From contig JBLGEO010000005.1 of assembly GCA_047445235.1 (NCBI GenBank), positions 1 through 33,006 of the forward strand: a stretch of 33,006 nucleotides of DNA, in the 5' to 3' direction. This document shows positions 1 through 9,438 of the stretch, one piece after another. A program made the translations under genes and the position numbers. Position 1 is the stretch's first letter. Every line of letters starts with the position of its first letter. Under the pieces are notes generated by a model that had not been told where the DNA came from, ran no database searches, and worked only from the letters and a program-made list of their open reading frames with translations. Origin of the DNA: JBDSRX01 sp047445235. Its GTDB lineage: Bacteria; Patescibacteriota; Dojkabacteria; J137.

Positions 1-3000
1 ACTGGTGCAATTATTGTTTGACCTGGTGCCCTAATATCGGTAGGCAACTGCTCATGTTGGTGGTAAGGAGCAGAAGCGCTGTGTGATCCAGGCCCATCTG
101 AGGTCTGATAAATACTTGCCTTAGTTGCATCTTTGATAGGACATGCAAAGTTTCCAACTATAAGCGGTCCACCAGTGGTTAACTCACAATTTGCTATACC
201 AGTATCGTTTAGAACATATGGCATAGGATCCATAGAACATGATCCCAGTGGCTGTCCTTCGCCATATCCATCGTAACAGTCTACTTTTCTAAGTTCAAAG
301 TGTAGATGTGCTCCACTTGTTCTACCAGTCACACCAACTTTACCAATTGGCTGTCCTGTAGTAACTTCATCTCCTATATCTACTAGTACACTAGAAAGAT
401 GCTCGTAAATTGTCCAATAAACTTTATCTCCAACTTTATGTTTAATTTTTACATAATTACCTGCAGCTGCCTGTAGAGTACCTGTATTTACCCAATTTTT
501 CTGAACTCCAACAACAGTTCCGTTTAAAGCAGCATATACATCTGTTCCAACAGGTATTGCTAAGTCAGTACCACTATGAAGATTGACACCCCATGCTTGA
601 GATACTTTTGCTTTATCTGCATTTTCTCTTAGAGGATTTGTTAATCTTAAATTATCATCGTCACATTTTGGATTCTCTATACCAGCTGGTATACAAGAGA
701 AACCTGGTACATCTGGAATATTTGTTCCACCATTACACATTTTCTGATTGCTTTCAGGATACAAGGTACATATAGTTTTTATGTAGTTCTCACAGTAGCT
801 TCTGCCATTTTGAGAACAATCTCCTAGATAAGCTTTTGCAGCATTTGTGACATCTAAGACTGTCCATTGGTCACGATTTAAATCGTTAGCTGTTTTAGAG
901 TCATTTTTTAACTTGGCTCCTGCTGCACATAATGCGTAGCCTACGTAAGACCTCTCAAGAACATTAGTCATTCCTGATTCAAAATAGGTTGGATTAGTAT
1001 AAGTAACACCAAGTTTTTCTAAGCAGTTCTTTGTATTGTAAGTGTAAACTCCAAAACCATCTCCATCCAATGCACCATACCCAGCTAATCCTCCTTTGTA
1101 CCATGATATATTATGAAACTGTGCTGGTCCCCATACAGGATTATTATCCTTCCTCTGATTTGATTGCTGGAATGGATCTCCGCTAAGTGAAGGCATACTA
1201 CCAGGTGTTTCTCTTTCTAGAAGACCAATTAGAATTCCTTTTGGTATATTTTGGGCTGCTTCAATTTGCTCAGTTAGCGCTTGAAGACCTTTTGTGAATG
1301 TTAGATTTCCTCCAAGAGATACAACATCCGCTGCTGCTGCTGATACATTGGGTATACATGCAAAATTACATGCACCGTTAACTTTATAACCTCTTCTACA
1401 TAGTTCTACCTCAAACTTTCCAGTGAATCTTGTATCGTAAGAATTAGTAATGCATGTAGCATCTTTGGATGGTAGAGTAAAATCGTATGGCCAAATTTGA
1501 TCTATCAATTTTATAACTTCCTTGTCCAAAGCGTCTCCAGTTAATTGAGGCTTATTAGCAATTAAATAAAGTTTTATAGAATTTTTTACATCTGCATTAT
1601 TTTCTAAGTCTGTTCTAGTAAATTTTGCACCTATTTCTCTTTGGTCACAACTTAATAGTGGAAGACTAGTTATTTGACTAGACAATCCACTTATAAGAAT
1701 GTAACCCTGGTCACTGCTTGGTCCACCTTTTTCAAAAAATGGGTTTGGTATTCTTTGCTCTGCACCAAGATTAGTGCTGTTAGCATAAACAGAGTAGTAC
1801 TCTTGGAATAAATCTAAGTAGCCAAGCCAATCATAATAATTATCGGTCTTTTTTACTGCATCTGATGCAGTTCCTCTAGCAAGTAGATTATTATTGTTAA
1901 AAATATTGCTTTCTGTAACTGTTGCCGTTGCTTTAGAATCACCAAGAATATCTGGGTAGTATGTCTTTTCTGGATCTTGTGCTTTGTATAAAGAATCCTT
2001 TGCATCCTTCACTTCAGCATTGCCATCTCTTAACATTGAGTAAGATTCAACATCCCAACCAATATTATTACTTACAACCATCTTTAGATTTCTGCTTTTT
2101 AGAGAGTTATTTAATCTTTCATATAAAGTAAATAGTGAGTCATAGATTCCAGGAATATCTACATTTGGAGCTGGTGCAAAGCTGTTGTCCTTGTAGTAAA
2201 TTTTGTCGGTTCCTTGTGGAGTGTAGTTAAAACAATTATTTCTTAGATCATCTAATGTTTTGGAATCAAAATTTTTGTTTAGCGTACAAGTTCCTTTTTG
2301 AATATCTTCTGGCTGACATGCTACAAAAAAGTTGCAAGGTACTCCATCTACTGTATCATTTGCTCCAGTTACAACATCACATTTTAGAGTTGAGTTAGCA
2401 ACATATTTAATTTCTGGGTTAATATTTCTTTCCGCATATTGTGAACACATTTGACTAAAATCTCCAACATTAACTTGTTGGCTTGTACTTACAACAACTT
2501 CTGGTCCAAATATATAATCATCTGGATTTTTTAGAACCTTCATGTTCGTATTTGACGGAATACTTTCATACTTTTGCGGAGTATCGAAAGGGTTATAGTC
2601 TCTAATTGTTTTTATAATATTTGTAGGACATTTATCTATTAGCTTTCCTTTGTAATAAACAGATCGTTCGTCTGGTATATAAGACTTACCATCACTTATT
2701 ACTTCATAGCACGAAGATCCATCGTACTGTCGAGCTACTATACCTCTCAAATTATCTGCCTCTATATCTGACTTTGTATTTGTAGAAACGCTTCCTGGGC
2801 TTGGTGCAGCTTGTAGTCCAGGTACACCAGCATACTCACTGGAAAATCGGACTAAATCAGTAGAACAGTTTATTGCAGAGCCTAGCCATGGCATTGGATA
2901 ACCATCGCCTATTTTGGAAGCAAATTGATTGTAAGGATCGTAAATACTTGAGTTTGTGAGCGAAGCTACATTTGCACAAATAGGCGTGTAGTTTTTCGTA

Positions 3001-5162
3001 TCTGTTCCAAAGCTAGAGTTTGATCCAAATGACTTTATAGGAGCTCTTACTCTCACTGTCTTTATTATTTTATAATCACAATTATTAGATACACAATTTA
3101 CTTTAAAAGTAGGGCTTCCTGTTTTATCCTCAGTCTTAGAATAAATTGCTTTTGCAAGAGAGCTGTCCGGAGCAACTAACTGAACCTTCTTTGGATTATC
3201 AGCATAAAGTGTTGAGTCAAAATTACAGTCTACCCAAGGTCTTGGTTTAGAACAACTAGAAGTCATATCATAAATAACAGAGATAGGAATAGGCAAAGGT
3301 TTAGGTTGCCCAGCTCCAAGTTCACCATCCTCAAAGGATCTAAAGAATAACACTCCATCTACATTACTATCGTCACAAAACTGATTAAAAGTATTTTTTA
3401 AGTCATCATTTGTTCCGGAAAATTTACCAAATTCAGTAATTATTGTTTTAAGTCCATTACTATCTACAACCTGCTTCATTCCAGTATCCGCATAGAATGA
3501 ATACGCCGATTTACCATCCGTGTTATATGTATTACCAGCAAGGTAATCAAATAGACCTAAATTTAGCCCCCTCCCATTTAATAGGTACTCTTTAATATCG
3601 TCGTTTTGCCTATTAGTCATGTTAAATGCAGCCGGAGCAATGTACATATTTCCTCCAAGTTTAACTCTTATGTCTTGTAGCTGGTCTGCAAAGTAATTAG
3701 CCCTATCGACTAAATCTTGATATGGAACACTTGCCGCGCTACCAGCACCAAACGCCGCTGCCTCTCCATTAGTACCCGGCTCGTTAGGTCCTACTAATCC
3801 AACAAACACAGACCCAGGCCTTTGCTGGTCAATTAATAGTGACACAGTTTTATAGAAGTTAGGAATACTATCGTCGTAAAGATTAAATGCACAAGAATCT
3901 GAATAACAAAGTCTTATAACTGGAAGTAACCCTGAATCGTTTGCATCTATAACAAATTGAGCTGCTCTTCCAGGATCATTAAATAGAAATAGTCCCAAAA
4001 TATTACCCATCTTAAGATCTTTCTTAAGACTATTATTACCTTGTGCAAATTGAATCTCATTGTTCCAACCTAGACTACCTTGATTAATACCTCCTTTACC
4101 AGATTCTAAAGAAGTTCCACCGCCGGCATTAATACTTCTTAACTGTTTACCAGTTAGTGGGTTATATGCAATACATCTATCAGGAGAGTCTACAATATCA
4201 ATTTTAGGACTACTTAAATCTAGACTATTAAAGTTAGCACCTGGGGCACATTGTAGAACAGGATCGACATCATCAGTTTGAATCGAACTTTGGAAATCAA
4301 CAGTTCCACCATTATTAAAGTAAAATGCAGATAGACCATATCCCTTTGAGTAATATTTTTCTTCCCCGGCTCCCGCACCAGCAGTGTTTTTTAATACAAC
4401 TGTCCCATTGTCATTATATAATGAAGATATCTGAGGCCCATTACCACCTAGACTTGCATAATCTACTTTATATGTAGGGTTAGTAACTTGGAAATCTTCG
4501 GTAGGACTACATTGTTGTCCAGAAGGTGTGTCGGAATCTCTATAGTAAGTTTTTATTTTCTGCTGAGAGACCTGTTCTTGACCTGGACTCCAGCATCTTG
4601 GTATAGCTCCACCTACATTATTATTACCGTCAAATACTCTATAATATGCTCTCAAACCATCTGCACATGTTCCATCCCAAGAAGTATCTTCTACAAAATA
4701 AATATTATTATTGTCATAATAATATAGTTCATAATCATTACCCTTCTGAACTTTGAATGCCGAATGCCCTTGGAATGTAAGTTCGTTTCCACTTGCATCT
4801 TTGTCTACTATCTGAAAACTTTGTGGAACAGGACCTGGACCATTCTTTGTACAGTATTTAACATCGTATCTTGGTGCATTTTGAGCATACATGTACTGTA
4901 ATAAGTCTATCTTATCTCCACAAGCAGAAGATTGAATTTTACCTGGATTAGGCAATGCAATTGCTACGACATTTGAATCATCGGGGAAAATAAGAGCAAA
5001 TGCACTTTCAACAAATCCAAAAGGTCTAAGTCCATATGACCTTAAATCTCTTATTAGATTAACACTTGAGAGAAGAATAATTACGCCTAGAAACAAAGCC
5101 ACTAGGACTTGTGACCTGTTTAGGTTTTTTAAAATTTTTAAAGTCTTTGTAACCTTACTCAT
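1..5162 (-). CDS. Giant anchored cell-wall hydrolase: clan-A glycosidase-like, lytic transglycosylase-like and M23 domains (partial)
   Basis: I read one frame without a stop from an ATG at 5162 to the window edge (1720 codons), so the C-terminus is missing. An in-frame TGA about 21 bases upstream fixes the start to this ATG or later. Residues 18-37 form a membrane anchor after a basic N-terminus; the rest should be extracellular and is rich in Cys, Asn and Tyr. Residues about 400-620 look like a TIM-barrel glycosidase of clan A, with an NEP motif (E461) and ITEFG (E577) as possible acid/base and nucleophile. Residues about 1300-1430 resemble a lytic transglycosylase, with ERE (E1316/E1318) followed by GPAQF (1345-1349). 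Residues about 1515-1640 are an M23 peptidase with H1529/D1533 and H1619-L-H1621. These suggest cleavage of both glycan and peptide parts of a wall. M23 is clear; the other two are motif-level inferences. The substrate, self or a neighbouring cell, is unknown. Confidence 0.85.
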   Translation of the reverse strand, partial: MSKVTKTLKILKNLNRSQVLVALFLGVIILLSSVNLIRDLRSYGLRPFGFVESAFALIFPDDSNVVAIALPNPGKIQSSACGDKIDLLQYMYAQNAPRYDVKYCTKNGPGPVPQSFQIVDKDASGNELTFQGHSAFKVQKGNDYELYYYDNNNIYFVEDTSWDGTCADGLRAYYRVFDGNNNVGGAIPRCWSPGQEQVSQQKIKTYYRDSDTPSGQQCSPTEDFQVTNPTYKVDYASLGGNGPQISSLYNDNGTVVLKNTAGAGAGEEKYYSKGYGLSAFYFNNGGTVDFQSSIQTDDVDPVLQCAPGANFNSLDLSSPKIDIVDSPDRCIAYNPLTGKQLRSINAGGGTSLESGKGGINQGSLGWNNEIQFAQGNNSLKKDLKMGNILGLFLFNDPGRAAQFVIDANDSGLLPVIRLCYSDSCAFNLYDDSIPNFYKTVSLLIDQQRPGSVFVGLVGPNEPGTNGEAAAFGAGSAASVPYQDLVDRANYFADQLQDIRVKLGGNMYIAPAAFNMTNRQNDDIKEYLLNGRGLNLGLFDYLAGNTYNTDGKSAYSFYADTGMKQVVDSNGLKTIITEFGKFSGTNDDLKNTFNQFCDDSNVDGVLFFRSFEDGELGAGQPKPLPIPISVIYDMTSSCSKPRPWVDCNFDSTLYADNPKKVQLVAPDSSLAKAIYSKTEDKTGSPTFKVNCVSNNCDYKIIKTVRVRAPIKSFGSNSSFGTDTKNYTPICANVASLTNSSIYDPYNQFASKIGDGYPMPWLGSAINCSTDLVRFSSEYAGVPGLQAAPSPGSVSTNTKSDIEADNLRGIVARQYDGSSCYEVISDGKSYIPDERSVYYKGKLIDKCPTNIIKTIRDYNPFDTPQKYESIPSNTNMKVLKNPDDYIFGPEVVVSTSQQVNVGDFSQMCSQYAERNINPEIKYVANSTLKCDVVTGANDTVDGVPCNFFVACQPEDIQKGTCTLNKNFDSKTLDDLRNNCFNYTPQGTDKIYYKDNSFAPAPNVDIPGIYDSLFTLYERLNNSLKSRNLKMVVSNNIGWDVESYSMLRDGNAEVKDAKDSLYKAQDPEKTYYPDILGDSKATATVTESNIFNNNNLLARGTASDAVKKTDNYYDWLGYLDLFQEYYSVYANSTNLGAEQRIPNPFFEKGGPSSDQGYILISGLSSQITSLPLLSCDQREIGAKFTRTDLENNADVKNSIKLYLIANKPQLTGDALDKEVIKLIDQIWPYDFTLPSKDATCITNSYDTRFTGKFEVELCRRGYKVNGACNFACIPNVSAAAADVVSLGGNLTFTKGLQALTEQIEAAQNIPKGILIGLLERETPGSMPSLSGDPFQQSNQRKDNNPVWGPAQFHNISWYKGGLAGYGALDGDGFGVYTYNTKNCLEKLGVTYTNPTYFESGMTNVLERSYVGYALCAAGAKLKNDSKTANDLNRDQWTVLDVTNAAKAYLGDCSQNGRSYCENYIKTICTLYPESNQKMCNGGTNIPDVPGFSCIPAGIENPKCDDDNLRLTNPLRENADKAKVSQAWGVNLHSGTDLAIPVGTDVYAALNGTVVGVQKNWVNTGTLQAAAGNYVKIKHKVGDKVYWTIYEHLSSVLVDIGDEVTTGQPIGKVGVTGRTSGAHLHFELRKVDCYDGYGEGQPLGSCSMDPMPYVLNDTGIANCELTTGGPLIVGNFACPIKDATKASIYQTSDGPGSHSASAPYHQHEQLPTDIRAPGQTIIAP

Positions 5163-5182
5163 TAAAGTTATTAAACATATTC

Positions 5183-5211
5183 ATTCTAAAGGAAATAGAG
5201 GTCACAATCAA
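5183..5211 (-). promoter_or_regulatory. Candidate promoter for the giant hydrolase gene
   Basis: On the minus strand TTGATT (5206-5211) and TAGAAT (5183-5188) are separated by 17 bases, and the -10 box ends 20 bases before the ATG. The predicted leader is about 13 bases with no Shine-Dalgarno sequence. Confidence 0.4.
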
Positions 5212-5306
5212 CATGAATTTGGTATGAAGCCTGCACTGAAATACATTATTGTGTAAGGTTTATGATGTTGAAACCTTTAATTATAAATTAGATAATTTTA
5301 TGATAA

Positions 5307-5369
5307 TATAATTTTTATTTTATCACTGCTAGCAGTATCTAATCCCACCTGCTAACATTGTGGTATAAT
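5307..5369 (+). promoter_or_regulatory. clpC upstream region with two -10 boxes and an inverted repeat
   Basis: A TATAAT lies at 5307-5312. A better extended -10, TGGTATAAT, ends at 5369, 27 bases before the clpC ATG. Between them is the palindrome CTGCTAGCAG, whose TAGCAG half also pairs with a CTGCTA about 13 bases downstream. The arrangement could be an operator, but it does not match the CIRCE consensus well. Confidence 0.45.
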
Positions 5370-5396
5370 TTCTAAGTAAAATTTTAATAATTTACT

Positions 5397-7883
5397 ATGA
5401 ACATATCCGATCTTTTCTCTAACAGAACGAACGAATCCCTTCAAGTTGCACTGGCAAAAACAATAGAAAAACATCAAAGAGCTGTCGATACAGAAGAAAT
5501 TCTCTACGGATTAACTCACGATGAAATCGTGATGAATAAAATCTTTAAGGAATTAGGAATTGATACAAATGAACTTCAAAATCAACTAGACAAACAGATA
5601 TCTGATGGAACATATACTGGAAATCAACCAACATTTACTCCTAGAGCAAGCCAAGTTATACAACTAGCATATCAAGAGTCTCTGGCACTTAATCATACCT
5701 ACATAGGAACAGAGCACTTATTGCTTGGTTTAATACTTGAAGAAGAAGGTTTAGCCGCACAAATTTTGAGAAGATATGGTGTTACACATATAAAAGCAAG
5801 GCAAGCAGTAATTAAGGCTGTTGGCGAAGGAGACAAAGAGGGTTCTGAAGTTGGAAAAAGTTCTGAAACACCTACATTGGATGAGTTTACTAAGGACCTA
5901 ACGGATCTGGCAAAACAAGACAAAATCGACCCAGTAATTGGAAGAGATGAGGAAATTACACGGGTTGTGGAAATACTTTCAAGAAGAAAAAAGAATAACC
6001 CAGTCCTAATAGGAGAACCTGGCGTTGGTAAAACAGCTATAGCAGAAGGGCTTGCCCAAAGAATTATTTCTGGTCAAGTTCCAGAGGTACTAAGAGATAA
6101 GAAAGTAAAATCACTTGATCTAACTTCCCTTATTGCTGGTTCTAAATTCAGAGGTGAATTTGAAGAGAGAGCCAAAAAATTGATTGGGGATTTAGAGAAA
6201 GCAGAAAGAAATGTAATTTTGTTTATAGATGAATTGCATACAATTGTTGGAAGTGGAGCACAACAGGGAGAATTAGACTTTTCGAATATGATTAAACCTG
6301 CACTAGCTAGAGGCGAACTTCAGGTTATTGGAGCTACTACTTTAAACGAGTATCAAAAATATATTGAAAAAGACGCAGCATTGGAAAGAAGATTTCAGCC
6401 TGTGATCGTCGAAGAACCAAGTGTAGAGGATACAATTACAATTCTAAAAGGAATTAAGGAAAGATACGAAGCTCACCACAAATTAAAAATAAATGAAGAT
6501 GCAATTGTTTCTTCAGCAATTTTATCTAATAGATATATTAAAAATAGGTTTCTTCCAGACAAGGCAATAGATGTTTTAGACGAAGCTGCATCTAGAGTGA
6601 GACTTAGAGTTACTAGTGAACCTAAAGAACTGCAAGTCTTAAAATCACAGATTAAAAAACTGGAAACAGAAAGAGAATCTTTAACTAGAGGAGGACAACA
6701 TAAAGAATCTGCAGATATTAAAGTAAAAATAGAACAACTCAAAGAAGAATTAGCTCCGATTGAAGCTGCATGGCAGAGAAAAAGAGGTACTGGAACACCA
6801 GAAGTAAATGTGTCAGACATTAACGAAGTTATTTCGAGAATGACTGGAGTACCAATTACAGAATTAAATAAGGCAGAAAAAGAGAACTTACTAAATCTTG
6901 AAGAGAACTTACATAAAAGAGTTATTGGACAAGATGAAGCTGTTCTTCTTGTTGCACAAGCAGTAAGGAGAGCTCGAACTGGAATGAAAGATCCTCGTAG
7001 ACCAATTGCATCTTTCTTATTTTTAGGTCCTACTGGTGTAGGAAAGACAGAGTTGGCTAAGGCGTTGTCTGAGTTAGTATTCGGCGACGAAGATGCCATG
7101 ATAAGACTTGATATGAGTGAATATATGGAGAAGTTTTCTGTCTCAAGATTAATCGGCGCACCTCCAGGATATATAGGTTACGACGAAGGTGGACAATTAA
7201 CAGAAAAAGTTAGAAGAAAACCTTATGCTGTAATTCTTCTTGATGAAATTGAAAAAGCACATCCAGATGTGTTTAATATTCTTCTCCAAGTACTTGACGA
7301 GGGTAAATTGACTGATGGGAAAGGCAGAGTTGTTGATTTTAAAAATACAATTATAATAGCCACCAGTAATATTGGTGCTGACTTAATAGTTGCAGCAATG
7401 GGAGCTAAAGAAGTAGGTAAGATGCTGGATTCAATGAAACCAAAAGAAGATAAAAATGGTTTAGTTAGAATGAAATCAAGTTCTAATGTAATTCCACAGT
7501 GGGAAGACTTAAAGGAACAAGTTTTTGAAGTACTAAAAAAACATTTTAGACCAGAGTTCTTAAATAGATTGGACGAAATAATAATGTTTAAGGCGCTAAC
7601 AATGTTTGAAATAGAAAAAATTGTTACACTTGTGCTGGAAAATTCAAAAAAACTACTAAAAGATCAAGGTATTGATATTGAGTTTGACAAAAGTGTTGTT
7701 GCAGAAGTTGCAAGATTAAGCTTTAACCCTCAGTTTGGTGCAAGACCTATTAAAAGAACTGTTCAAAGAGAAATTGATAATTTAATATCGCATGAACTTT
7801 TGGAGGATAAAATTAAAGCAGGAGATAAAGTTCAGATTAAATTTAAAGGAAGTAAATTTGAATTAGTAATGGCTAGTAATTAA
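5397..7883 (+). CDS. clpC: ClpC-type AAA+ protein unfoldase
   Basis: An 828-residue Hsp100 protein. The order is: Clp-N repeat domain (about 1-145), first AAA+ module with Walker A GEPGVGKT (about 205-212) and Walker B ILFIDE (about 275), a short middle domain (about 410-470) and a second AAA+ module with GPTGVGKT (about 544-551) and ILLDEIEKAHP (about 613). The short middle region fits ClpC rather than ClpB, whose middle domain is roughly twice as long. In the family it unfolds proteins for ClpP or rescues aggregates. The stretch after the second Walker B, where ClpC normally carries a VGF/IGF-type ClpP-docking loop, has an insertion without an obvious such tripeptide; NGL in that insertion is the closest. 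No clpP lies in the window. No Shine-Dalgarno sequence is seen. The stop overlaps that of the convergent next gene. Confidence 0.93.
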   Translation: MNISDLFSNRTNESLQVALAKTIEKHQRAVDTEEILYGLTHDEIVMNKIFKELGIDTNELQNQLDKQISDGTYTGNQPTFTPRASQVIQLAYQESLALNHTYIGTEHLLLGLILEEEGLAAQILRRYGVTHIKARQAVIKAVGEGDKEGSEVGKSSETPTLDEFTKDLTDLAKQDKIDPVIGRDEEITRVVEILSRRKKNNPVLIGEPGVGKTAIAEGLAQRIISGQVPEVLRDKKVKSLDLTSLIAGSKFRGEFEERAKKLIGDLEKAERNVILFIDELHTIVGSGAQQGELDFSNMIKPALARGELQVIGATTLNEYQKYIEKDAALERRFQPVIVEEPSVEDTITILKGIKERYEAHHKLKINEDAIVSSAILSNRYIKNRFLPDKAIDVLDEAASRVRLRVTSEPKELQVLKSQIKKLETERESLTRGGQHKESADIKVKIEQLKEELAPIEAAWQRKRGTGTPEVNVSDINEVISRMTGVPITELNKAEKENLLNLEENLHKRVIGQDEAVLLVAQAVRRARTGMKDPRRPIASFLFLGPTGVGKTELAKALSELVFGDEDAMIRLDMSEYMEKFSVSRLIGAPPGYIGYDEGGQLTEKVRRKPYAVILLDEIEKAHPDVFNILLQVLDEGKLTDGKGRVVDFKNTIIIATSNIGADLIVAAMGAKEVGKMLDSMKPKEDKNGLVRMKSSSNVIPQWEDLKEQVFEVLKKHFRPEFLNRLDEIIMFKALTMFEIEKIVTLVLENSKKLLKDQGIDIEFDKSVVAEVARLSFNPQFGARPIKRTVQREIDNLISHELLEDKIKAGDKVQIKFKGSKFELVMASN

Positions 7884-8638
7884 CCTTCTTCTGCAGTTGC
7901 AAATACAAGATCATTGTAGAGAATTGTTGTAAGTTCCAACTTTGATTTTAGGTCCTCAGCAAATTCCTTATTCTTCGCCTCTTTAAACTCTATGGCATCT
8001 ATATAAAGTTCCATATTTTGTTCAAATTTTGTTAATAGACTTGAGAAAGCAATCGGAGAGATTTTAGTACTTTCTGCTAGTTTGCGAACAGCATTTAAGA
8101 AAAAATCTTGCTGATAGTATTTATCTCCTTCTGTAAAGTTTTTAAAACTTAAAAGAAATAAGAACTGTAATGCTCTTAGCCTCATATTTTCTATTACCTC
8201 TGTTTTAAACTCATTTATACTTAGAATACCTTCAGATTGTGGATCAAATACTTCTTGGAGCCATATACAATGTGCGGGATCATTTAGTATATAAATAAGT
8301 TCATCTATATATTTGCTATCTTTATACGACGCTTTAAAATCATCAAGAATATCAAAGTCTAGTTTTACAGAAACATATCTTGGTTTGCTTTTCCAAAGTT
8401 CATCTTTTGAGAACGGTTCCCTAGGGTTATCTGTAAGTCCAAATGGTCTAGGGTAAGTCATGTGATAATTAGGCCAGTTTTCTAGTGGACCTAATGAATC
8501 AGAATAATACTTATACAAGTTGGCATATTGTTGTCTTTGGAAATTTATGAAATCTGCAAGAAGGTTATTAAAAGTATCAATTGCATCTTGATATCTTAAC
8601 TTTCTGCTTTCTTGTTGTTGTTCTAGTGTTTCTGGCAT
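7880..8638 (-). CDS. Conserved-looking protein of unknown function, mostly helical
   Basis: A 252-residue soluble protein that I do not recognise. It has no signal peptide or membrane helix. The N-terminus is polar and glutamine-rich (residues 1-15) and predicted helical; the middle has Trp/Pro/Tyr-rich loops (about 50-90), and the C-terminal half consists of amphipathic helices. One Cys is present. Codon use matches the neighbours and the frame is clean, so it is very probably a real gene. Its stop overlaps the clpC stop by four bases (convergent), and its start is about 60 bases from the divergent next gene, so it has its own promoter between 8639 and 8696. No function can be inferred from sequence alone. 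Confidence 0.75.
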   Translation of the reverse strand: MPETLEQQQESRKLRYQDAIDTFNNLLADFINFQRQQYANLYKYYSDSLGPLENWPNYHMTYPRPFGLTDNPREPFSKDELWKSKPRYVSVKLDFDILDDFKASYKDSKYIDELIYILNDPAHCIWLQEVFDPQSEGILSINEFKTEVIENMRLRALQFLFLLSFKNFTEGDKYYQQDFFLNAVRKLAESTKISPIAFSSLLTKFEQNMELYIDAIEFKEAKNKEFAEDLKSKLELTTILYNDLVFATAEEG

Positions 8639-8681
8639 ATAGTTATATACACAATAATGCTATCACAAACATTCAAATAAT

Positions 8682-8690
8682 TGATACAAT
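8682..8690 (+). promoter_or_regulatory. Extended -10 promoter, leaderless arrangement
   Basis: TGATACAAT ends six bases before the ATG at 8697. Transcription starting about seven bases after the -10 box would begin on the start codon. There is no room for a ribosome binding site. Confidence 0.55.
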
Positions 8691-8696
8691 ATTTCT

Positions 8697-9344
8697 ATGG
8701 GTGTTTTAATACTAATCTTTGTAATAGTTTTATGTATACAGCTAGTATTAGCATTATTTGCGTGGGGATCTAAAAGACAAATTGAATCAAAGTATTCACA
8801 TCCAACTGGTGAAGGTGTTGAACCAGCGCAAATTATAGAAGAGTACTACAAGGACGAAGTTACTAAATTCCGAATTCAAGCATCTGATGAAATTTATGAA
8901 CCTGCATTTGCAGAAGCAGACTTCTTAATTATAAATAAGAATAAGATTTATAAGAAAGATCTTTATACAAACTTCTACGTAATTTTCCAGGCAGAACTCA
9001 CTAAGAAAGAGTACAGATTTCTTAGGTTTGCAGGAAATCTTCAGAGCTTCGTATTTTTACTTGAGATTATTATATTCCTAATTGCAATCGCAACTACATC
9101 AAATGTTAAAGAAGTTCTGCTATATCTCTCAATTGGTTTAGAAGTCTTATGCTTTATTTTTACTCTAATCAGTTTTATTCAAATAGATACTCTTTTAGAG
9201 GATGCACTTATACTTGCGAAAATGTATTTGAAACTGGACACTATAGAAGAGATAAGAGTAATGGCTTTAAAAGGAGATTTAAGATATATAGTATTTGAAT
9301 ATCCTTTCGAAGTTGTTTGGAGACTGGTACAATTCATCCGATAG
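8697..9344 (+). CDS. YugP-like membrane protein lacking the zinc-peptidase HExxH motif
   Basis: 215 residues with one N-terminal membrane helix (3-22) and two later ones (about 115-132 and 141-161). From memory, this topology and several landmarks match the YugP neutral zinc metallopeptidase family (Zn_peptidase_2): an N-terminal helix followed by a SKY-type stretch, an acidic stretch before the active site, a Y-x-FLRF segment (106-111), and a final helix leading into a D-x-L...A-L pattern. Where the family has its HEVGH-type site, this protein reads QAEL (98-101), so the zinc ligands are missing. If homologous, it is a pseudo-protease or a diverged membrane scaffold. The distant homology is inferred; the missing HExxH is directly seen. 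The gene appears to be transcribed without a leader. Confidence 0.65.
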   Translation: MGVLILIFVIVLCIQLVLALFAWGSKRQIESKYSHPTGEGVEPAQIIEEYYKDEVTKFRIQASDEIYEPAFAEADFLIINKNKIYKKDLYTNFYVIFQAELTKKEYRFLRFAGNLQSFVFLLEIIIFLIAIATTSNVKEVLLYLSIGLEVLCFIFTLISFIQIDTLLEDALILAKMYLKLDTIEEIRVMALKGDLRYIVFEYPFEVVWRLVQFIR

Positions 9345-9438
9345 AGCTACCTTCATTTTCTTTAATAAATCGCCTCTTTACGTTATACTTTGTAGCGTTA
9401 TTCCATAAACAATTTACTAAATTTTAGCCAAGTTAAGT

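Noticed and set aside
593..775. Plus-strand frame inside the giant hydrolase gene
   Set aside because: It is opposite a continuous real frame and is His/Leu/Tyr-rich nonsense.
4488..4727. Plus-strand frame of 79 codons
   Set aside because: It is antisense to the hydrolase gene, and the run of Ile codons reflects ATT-rich complement of Asn codons.
6473..7099. Long open frame antisense to clpC (208 codons)
   Set aside because: It mirrors the AAA+ coding sequence, is Ser-rich and has no promoter; it is a by-product of codon bias on the other strand.
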